A DNA stretch of 64,000 nt, taken from the NCBI GenBank assembly GCA_036389315.1, contig DASVQF010000014.1, positions 1 to 64,000 on the forward strand. The letters are read 5' to 3'. The translations under genes were made by a program, and so were the position numbers. Positions 58,781 through 64,000 of this stretch are shown one piece after another (positions within the stretch are counted from its first letter, which is position 1; each line of letters starts with the position of its first letter). The stretch comes from DASQYE01 sp036389315 (GTDB lineage Bacteria; Acidobacteriota; Blastocatellia; Pyrinomonadales; Pyrinomonadaceae). The notes under the pieces are model-generated. The model did not search any database. It had not been told where the DNA came from and worked only from the letters and a program-made list of their open reading frames with translations.

Positions 58781-60048
58781 TGAGCAAACGACTCCTTGAG
58801 CCGATCCTGACGGGCGGCATTCGCAACAACTATTTCTTCAACGGCCGCCTGCTCTCGGCCGAAGACCTCAGAGAAGAGCAGGAGGCCAACACCGAAGGGC
58901 GCAAGCGCCTGGGCCAGGCCATTGGCGACGGCGTCGTCTACGGCCTGCACGTCTCTGAGACCGTCGGCACGAGCAGCAAGAGCGCGCCCGTCATCACAGT
59001 CGAGCCGGGCCTGTGCCTCAATCGTCGCGGCGTCGCGCTCGCGCTCGCCGAAGCCACGGACGTTTCGCTCGTGCGTCCAGTCCCGCCCGGCACAACCCTG
59101 TCTTCGGGGGCGACCTTTCAGGATTGCCAGCCGCTTGAAACATCCGTCTACGTCGCGGGCGAAGGCGTCTACCTGTTAACGATTGGCCCGTCGTCGGGCA
59201 AAGAGGGGCGCGCGCCCGTCAGCGGCCTGGGCAATACTGGCGGAACCTGTAACTCGCATTACACGATTGAAGGCGTGCAGTTTCGCCTCATCCCCCTGGA
59301 CTTGACGGCGGCCGAGCTGAGCGATCATGCGCGCTTGCGCAACTTGGTCGCCTATAAATGCTACGGCGTGGCGGACGTGGAGGGCTTCTTTAGTAATCCG
59401 TTCGGGCCTGTGGTGGAGGGCTACGGATTGCTCGACGGTCTTCGCGCGACGCTCTTGACGGATTGCGAAGTGCCGCTCGCAGTCCTGCATTGGACTGCTC
59501 AAGGGGGCATCAACTTTATTGACGAGTGGGCCGTGCGCCGCTCCGTGACCGAGCAGGCAGTGACGGAGAAGTGGCCGATCCTCTTTGGCGAGCGGAGAGT
59601 CAGGGAGACAGAGGCGATGTGCTTGCAGTTCCAGGAGCAGGTTGAGGAGATCGCTATTAAAGAGACGGGCCTGGATTCGATTGTCGCCACCGACCGCTTT
59701 AAATACCTGCCGCCCGTGGGCCTGCTGCCGATCAAGGGCACGGGCTCGCCAAAGGGTTTCAATCCGCAGAAATTTTTCGGCAACCGCGCTTCCAGAGAAC
59801 TGGCGAACATAGACGCTAATCTCGTGCGCGCGCTCGTGCACGAAGCTCTGCATCATGAGCCCATTGAGTTGAGCGCGCCGGAAAAAGTTCAGTTGTATGT
59901 GATCTGGGAGAATCTACAGGCGGTCGAGGGGCTACAGACTACGCAACTGGCGCTCGTCTTCGCCAGCCACACTTTACCCTACCGTGGTGTCGCTCGTTAT
60001 GGCTATGGACTCTGGGACATCAGCCGCTTTGCGCCATCGGTTATCTAA
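58780..60048 (+). CDS. eCIS-associated protein sharing a motif with the fibre N-terminus
   Basis: A 422-residue protein coupled to the glycosyltransferase by a 1-base TGATG overlap. Its start has NNYFFNGRLLSAEDLREEQE, then IGDGVVYGLHVSETVG and VITVEPGLCLNRRGVALAL. This G-x-G-V-V-x-G-L...V-x-P-G-x-x-L-x-x-x-G pattern also occurs in the collagen-like fibre (YGTVSGLRV, VVSAGVALSPRG). The rest includes FIDEWAVRRSVTEQAVTEKW and SHTLPYRGVARYGYGLWDIS. It may be a fibre adaptor attached to the baseplate. No named family is recognised. Confidence 0.7.
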   Translation: MSKRLLEPILTGGIRNNYFFNGRLLSAEDLREEQEANTEGRKRLGQAIGDGVVYGLHVSETVGTSSKSAPVITVEPGLCLNRRGVALALAEATDVSLVRPVPPGTTLSSGATFQDCQPLETSVYVAGEGVYLLTIGPSSGKEGRAPVSGLGNTGGTCNSHYTIEGVQFRLIPLDLTAAELSDHARLRNLVAYKCYGVADVEGFFSNPFGPVVEGYGLLDGLRATLLTDCEVPLAVLHWTAQGGINFIDEWAVRRSVTEQAVTEKWPILFGERRVRETEAMCLQFQEQVEEIAIKETGLDSIVATDRFKYLPPVGLLPIKGTGSPKGFNPQKFFGNRASRELANIDANLVRALVHEALHHEPIELSAPEKVQLYVIWENLQAVEGLQTTQLALVFASHTLPYRGVARYGYGLWDISRFAPSVI

Positions 60049-60063
60049 GAGGAGGAGGTCTTT

Positions 60064-60816
60064 ATGCTTAATAATCCCAATACGCAGACAATATCCCTGC
60101 AACAGCAGCAACAGCTCGCTAACCTGATCGGCTCTTTGTTCGGCGGCGGGGGAGGTGGCATCTTTAACCCACAGAGCGGAGGCACGCCCGAAGGCGGCGG
60201 CTCGTCCTCGACGACGACGGGCACGCCGATTGAGATACAGCTTCTCCTGAGCGCGATTCCCATAGTCGAGGACGGGCAGGTCATCAGGAGCGAGCATCAC
60301 AACCTTGTGCGCGCTGCGCTCTTTGCGATTGCCGCGCGGCTCGGCGTTACAATCGGCGGCCCCGTGGGCCCAACCGACAAGACGCTCACGATCATTCCGA
60401 TCTTTCAGCCCGGCCTCTTCAACGAGTGGAAGGTCGGCTTCGGTTTGGCCTACGTCAACCAGGGCGTTTCGACCACGCAAGGATGGGTACAGGTCGAGCT
60501 GCCCGACGGCGCGCTCATCAAAAGCATGACCATGAAGGGCAGAAGGGACGGCGTGGTGGCTACGTTCTCGGCCTCGCTTGAGCGGCAAGAGCTCAACGTC
60601 GCCAGCGGCAGCTTTCAGGACATCATCACCATAGACCTGAAGGACAGCCAACAGCTCTACGACGTGACGGCCCAATTCCAGGGCAACCCCGGACTTAACG
60701 AAGTCGATAACAGCAACTACAAATACATGATCGACGCCATCGTGACGAGATCGGAGCAGGCCACCGACTCAATCCAGATATATGCGATCCAGATAGTCTA
60801 TACGACGGCCGGATAG
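60064..60816 (+). CDS. eCIS-associated protein, possible fibre-tip or adaptor
   Basis: A 250-residue protein with AGGAGG before ATG 60064. The N-terminal 60 residues are low complexity (a Gln run, then Gly-rich IGSLFGGGGGGIFNPQSGG and a Ser/Thr linker). A helix follows (VIRSEHHNLVRAALFAIAAR), then a compact beta domain (FNEWKVGFGLAYVNQG, WVQVELPDGALIKSMTMKGR, DGVVATFSASLERQELNVAS) ending VTRSEQATDSIQIYAIQIVY. The beta part could be a carbohydrate- or receptor-binding domain. No family is recognised. Confidence 0.65.
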   Translation: MLNNPNTQTISLQQQQQLANLIGSLFGGGGGGIFNPQSGGTPEGGGSSSTTTGTPIEIQLLLSAIPIVEDGQVIRSEHHNLVRAALFAIAARLGVTIGGPVGPTDKTLTIIPIFQPGLFNEWKVGFGLAYVNQGVSTTQGWVQVELPDGALIKSMTMKGRRDGVVATFSASLERQELNVASGSFQDIITIDLKDSQQLYDVTAQFQGNPGLNEVDNSNYKYMIDAIVTRSEQATDSIQIYAIQIVYTTAG

Positions 60817-60853
60817 CTTGGGCCGCAGCCAGCCCCCGCCTCGGAGAGAGCAG

Positions 60854-62839
60854 ATGTTAGCCTCCGGCCACAGTGAGAAGAGCGTCGTCGCACGCCTCCG
60901 CGTGCGTGGGGCCGGGCTCGATCCGGCTTTGGCCCGTCTTCGGATAGCGAGCCTCTTAAGCGCCGTCAGCCTGCACCCTTCGGGTCTTCCGCCCTCGGCC
61001 ATCCTGGTCATCAAACAGCTTCGCGACCCGCTGCCGGGCCAGGTTCCGCTTTATCAATCGGGACTGCTTCGGCCTCCGGCCCGTTGGGAGCAGGCCGTTG
61101 ACGCGCTCCTCAAACAGGTGGCCCGCCGCGCCGCGCGTCCCGCTCTGGGCACGGTCGCAGACTCGGCCGAAGCGGTCGTCTTCCTTGATCGCTCGGAGCT
61201 GTTAGCCTGCATGGCTAGCGACTGGTGCCGCTCGGGCGCGCTCAAGCGTTGGTGGTGGCGCAGCCTCTTCAACGATCAGGAGACGGCACGGGCAATCGTG
61301 CGCGCCTGGCTGGAAGCGAGTGCTTACGTTCCGGCTGCGCTGCATCTGCTGGCGAAAAGAGGCGAGGCCACGGCTTTCGTCGGCGCGCTCAGCGCGAGCG
61401 CCGCGCAAAGCTTGTTGAGAAGCATCACCGGCAGCTTCGCTCTGCGCGAAATAGAATCGGCCCTGGACGAGACGGGGAAAGCGAGACCTTCTGCGACCGG
61501 CCGCGCCGTCGTCGCAGAGAGCGGAGCCACAATAGCCTGGCCTTCATCCGGGCCCAGGGACTTAGACCTTCCGGGTGGGCCCAGGCCGCCGTGGGCCCGG
61601 AGTGTGCCGGAAGCTGTGGGCGGCGGGCTTGCGCCGGACGCGCAAACTCTGCTCGGCATAGCCCTCATGCTGCAAAGAGCGCCGAGCCGCGTGCGTTCCT
61701 CAGAGTTCGCCCGCTCCTTCTCTTCATGGCGGCGGGCGATAGACAGCGAGGAGCAGGCACGCGCTCCGAAGAGCGGCGCGACGCAAAGCGCCATCACTTT
61801 CAATCAACCGGAGAAGAAGCCGGGCGAACTGGCTGTAGAGTTCCGCGACAGCGCGGAGGCACAGCCCGCCGCTCGTCTTGACGAGATGGAGCACGACAGG
61901 GAGGCTGCGGCGGCCAGAACCGCTTCGCTCGCAGGAAAGGTGTCGGCGAGCTTCCGGGCACAGTCAGTGAATGATGAAAGTGATGCTGGCGGGAGACTCG
62001 GCGGCGCATGGGCCCAAGCTTCGCCGGAGAGCGCGCCGGAGCCCGCTTCGACTACGCAGGGCGCTGAAGTCTCAGTGTATGAGACGGAGCTGGGCGGCCT
62101 CTTCTATCTCGTCAACCTCGGCATCTTTCTCGGCCTGTACGGCGATTTCACGCGCCCGGCCGAACTCGCGCCGCCGCTTTCGATCTGGGATTTTGTAGCC
62201 CTCGTCGGCAGAGAGCTGCTCGGAGAGAAGATTGAAGATGATCCGGTGTGGCCGCTGCTCGCATCGCTCGCCTGTCGCGCGGAAGGAGAGCCGCCGGGCC
62301 ATGATTTCCGAGCGCCCGACAGTTGGCGCATCCCGACAGACTGGCTCCTGCCTTTCGCGCAAAAATCTCTCTGGCGGTGGGAGGCCCGGCGCGAGCGTCT
62401 GCGTGTCGCCCACGCCGAAGGGTTCACCGTGATCGACGTTCCGCTCGGGAGGGATACGGCGGCGGCGCAACTGCTGCGCGAGCTGGAAGATTACAGGGGG
62501 GCGGCGGAGTTTGAGCTGCGAGCCGCAGAGCTTTCCGCAGAGAGCGGGGCGCGGGCTGAGCTTGAGGCTGAAGGTGGGCCCACTCGGCTCGCGCGCTGGC
62601 TCGGCTGGCTCATGCCTTATGTGCGCGCGAGGCTCGCGCGGGCGCTCGCCCTTGAGAAGACGGAAGAGTTGGCCCACGTACTGTGCGAGCATAAGGCCCG
62701 CGTCGTCTGCACGGCGACTCACCTGGACGTTTATTTGAGCCTGGCCCAACTGCCCATCGGCGTCCGCTTGTCGGGCCTCGACCGAGACCCCGGCTGGGTT
62801 CCGGCCGCCGGAAGGTTCATCGCCTTCCATTTCGCCTGA
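60854..62839 (+). CDS. Probable eCIS tape-measure family protein (Pvc14-like position)
   Basis: A 661-residue protein from ATG 60854 with GGAGAG 5 nt upstream (TTG 60818 would add twelve residues). The start has VARLRVRGAGLDPALARLRI, and the middle is Ala/Ser/Arg-rich and low complexity. A conserved-looking block follows (VYETELGGLFYLVNLGIFLG, then WDFVALVGRELLGEKIEDDP). The end is THLDVYLSLAQLPIGVRLSG LDRDPGWVPAAGRFIAFHF. This matches my recollection of the family called CIS tape-measure proteins, which precede the ATPase gene as here. A tape measure sets particle length. Confidence 0.65.
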   Translation: MLASGHSEKSVVARLRVRGAGLDPALARLRIASLLSAVSLHPSGLPPSAILVIKQLRDPLPGQVPLYQSGLLRPPARWEQAVDALLKQVARRAARPALGTVADSAEAVVFLDRSELLACMASDWCRSGALKRWWWRSLFNDQETARAIVRAWLEASAYVPAALHLLAKRGEATAFVGALSASAAQSLLRSITGSFALREIESALDETGKARPSATGRAVVAESGATIAWPSSGPRDLDLPGGPRPPWARSVPEAVGGGLAPDAQTLLGIALMLQRAPSRVRSSEFARSFSSWRRAIDSEEQARAPKSGATQSAITFNQPEKKPGELAVEFRDSAEAQPAARLDEMEHDREAAAARTASLAGKVSASFRAQSVNDESDAGGRLGGAWAQASPESAPEPASTTQGAEVSVYETELGGLFYLVNLGIFLGLYGDFTRPAELAPPLSIWDFVALVGRELLGEKIEDDPVWPLLASLACRAEGEPPGHDFRAPDSWRIPTDWLLPFAQKSLWRWEARRERLRVAHAEGFTVIDVPLGRDTAAAQLLRELEDYRGAAEFELRAAELSAESGARAELEAEGGPTRLARWLGWLMPYVRARLARALALEKTEELAHVLCEHKARVVCTATHLDVYLSLAQLPIGVRLSGLDRDPGWVPAAGRFIAFHFA

Positions 62840-62862
62840 GCCGGAGGAGGAGTACGCCCGCG

Positions 62863-64000
62863 ATGCGGAAAGACCCATTCGAGAATCTGCCGCCGAGCGC
62901 CGCAACACACTTTCAACTCTACTTCTATGCGACGATTCATCGCCTGATAGAGCAGTGCGTGCTGCAATTCGGGTCTCGTGAAGCCCTCTTTGAGCAGTTC
63001 CCTTTCCTCGCCGGTTATTACGGCGAGCTGGCGGCCAAGGGGCTGAACCGTCTGGCTTCGTCAGAGGCGACGAAGTGGTGGGCCAACGCTTTGCGGCAGT
63101 GGGAAGAGGGCGTCGCCGAGCACCTGCCTCTGAGGGCCTTGCGGACTGCCTGCGAGCTTGACCGCCAGACCTTGATGCTGCTCGTCCTCCTGGGGCTGAT
63201 CGAAGAGGACGCGCGCCTGGGGTTGCTGTTTGAGACCTTGCAGGGCATAGCAGGCCAGCAGCGCCCGACGGCCGGGCTGCTGGGCGGCTGGTGGGCCAAC
63301 CCTGACGACATGACCAGCGTCCGCACGGGTATCCGGCGATTGCAGGAGTTTGGGCTCGTACAGGTCGTAAACCCGGAAGCGCCGCGCGTCCAGTGGGCCT
63401 ATCAGGTTCCTTCGCCCCTGTGGGACGCTTTGCGAGGCGAAGCGCATAAAACGCTCACTCCATGGGCCACCTATCAAGCGCCCGAGACTCTGCTGAGCAT
63501 GGACGAGCTGATCGTCCCTGAGCCTTTGCGGCGGACGCTCTCGTTAATTCCGCAACTGCTCCTGAGCGGCGAGGCCGAAGCGATCATCGTTCGTGGGCCC
63601 AGCCGTAACGGCAGGCGCACGCTGCTGGGCGCGCTGGCGCGCTCGACGGGACGCGGCGCGCTCTTGATAGAGGGCCTCGGCAAGGTTGCGGACGAGCGCC
63701 TCTCGCTGGTGGGCCCACTCTCGACCACGCTCAACGCGCTGCCCCTTCTGGCGCTCGATCTTGAGCCAGGCGCTACGGCCGAGCTTCCGCGTCTGCGCGG
63801 CTATGAAGGGCCCGTCGGGGTCGTCATGGGCAGGCAGGGCGGAGTCTGTGGGCCCAACGTGGAGCGCGCCGTCACGCTCAGGCTCGACATCCCTGACGTG
63901 GAAGCGAGACGCCTCCACTGGCAATCCTGCTTCGCGGGCGTAGAGGTCGCGGAGCCGGACAGGATTTGCGAGCGGTTTCGGATGACGGGCGGCAATATTC
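62863..64000 (+). CDS. AAA-like ATPase with N-terminal winged-helix region (Pvc15-like), 3' truncated by the window
   Basis: The first 379 residues are seen, open to base 64000, with GGAGGAGGAG about 10 nt before ATG 62863. The first 200 residues are helical with a winged-helix-like part (SVRTGIRRLQEFGLVQVVNP). A nucleotide-binding core begins near residue 235: IIVRGPSRNGRRTLLGALAR takes the Walker A place but has Arg where the catalytic Lys belongs, and LPLLALDLEPG is a weak Walker B. eCIS clusters carry an AAA+ ATPase after the tape measure, involved in assembly or cargo loading. This copy may have altered ATP hydrolysis; a canonical AAA gene may follow outside the window. Confidence 0.75.
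   Translation, partial: MRKDPFENLPPSAATHFQLYFYATIHRLIEQCVLQFGSREALFEQFPFLAGYYGELAAKGLNRLASSEATKWWANALRQWEEGVAEHLPLRALRTACELDRQTLMLLVLLGLIEEDARLGLLFETLQGIAGQQRPTAGLLGGWWANPDDMTSVRTGIRRLQEFGLVQVVNPEAPRVQWAYQVPSPLWDALRGEAHKTLTPWATYQAPETLLSMDELIVPEPLRRTLSLIPQLLLSGEAEAIIVRGPSRNGRRTLLGALARSTGRGALLIEGLGKVADERLSLVGPLSTTLNALPLLALDLEPGATAELPRLRGYEGPVGVVMGRQGGVCGPNVERAVTLRLDIPDVEARRLHWQSCFAGVEVAEPDRICERFRMTGGNI

Noticed and set aside
34572..64000. Integrated prophage
   Set aside because: There are no capsid, terminase, portal, integrase or lysis genes, while DUF4255, split hub and spike, LysM adaptor and ATPase are all present. This fits an eCIS, not a phage.
34572..64000. Type VI secretion system
   Set aside because: No TssJ/L/M membrane complex or ClpV is seen. 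The tube and J proteins are of the eCIS type.
1..64000. tRNA or rRNA genes
   Set aside because: No cloverleaf with a CCA-ready end or rRNA-like conserved segment was recognised by reading. A covariance-model search would be decisive.

Overview
The window is high-GC bacterial chromosome (roughly 60% or more GC by eye) with dense genes and many TTG/GTG starts. It carries an ADOP-type macrolide-exporter-like permease and many large secreted hydrolases. Together these suggest an Acidobacteriota genome, perhaps Blastocatellia-like. That placement is inference; no rRNA or other decisive marker is present.

Layout. (1) 1-2.6 kb is a lower-GC accessory patch: the 3' end of a calcium-loop protein, a 3' remnant of an iron-type ABC permease, an XRE regulator with operator-like palindromes, two small hypothetical genes, and an exact 21-bp tandem array (18 units) whose unit is nearly self-complementary. 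(2) 2.7-11.5 kb is envelope and hydrolase genes: a coiled-coil lipoprotein, a PIG-L deacetylase-like protein, a WG-repeat protein, an SRPBCC protein, an M14 metallopeptidase and a small zinc-ribbon protein. (3) 11.5-16.9 kb is nitrogen control on the minus strand: glnA, a GNAT acetyltransferase and glnE, with a near-consensus promoter before glnA. (4) 17.0-22.2 kb is polyamine synthesis: speA, a deoxyhypusine-synthase-like gene and speB, interrupted by a MerR/TipAS regulator whose own promoter has the diagnostic 19-bp spacer. (5) 22.3-34.1 kb is housekeeping and mixed genes: ABC ATPase, PilZ, phosphodiesterase-like, TPR, thrC, HAD phosphatase, cyclophilin, thiD, methyltransferase and ADOP permease.

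(6) 34.5-64.0 kb is one co-directional, tightly packed cluster for an extracellular contractile injection system (eCIS, a phage-tail-like particle). It starts with a SARP/BTAD regulator. The structural genes follow: DUF4255 cap protein, sheath, tube, a second very large sheath-domain protein with two Fn3-like inserts, a second tube, LysM hub protein, VgrG/gpD-like hub, gp5-like spike, a protein with a hydrophobic C-terminal tail, gp25, gpJ and a tail-protein-I fusion. The last part holds a collagen-like fibre, a two-domain glycosyltransferase with TPRs, two unknown proteins, a probable tape-measure protein, and an AAA-like ATPase that runs off the window. No toxin cargo gene is visible; it may lie beyond 64 kb.

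The most novel part is the eCIS fibre module. A protein with about 47 Gly-X-Y triplets rich in Thr is followed at once by a dual glycosyltransferase, which suggests a glycosylated collagen-like tail fibre. A second theme is a family of long intergenic hairpins, built from short words such as GGATGAG or GTGACGAGT with AAGCTT near the tip. They sit at gene ends and often contain the stop codon.
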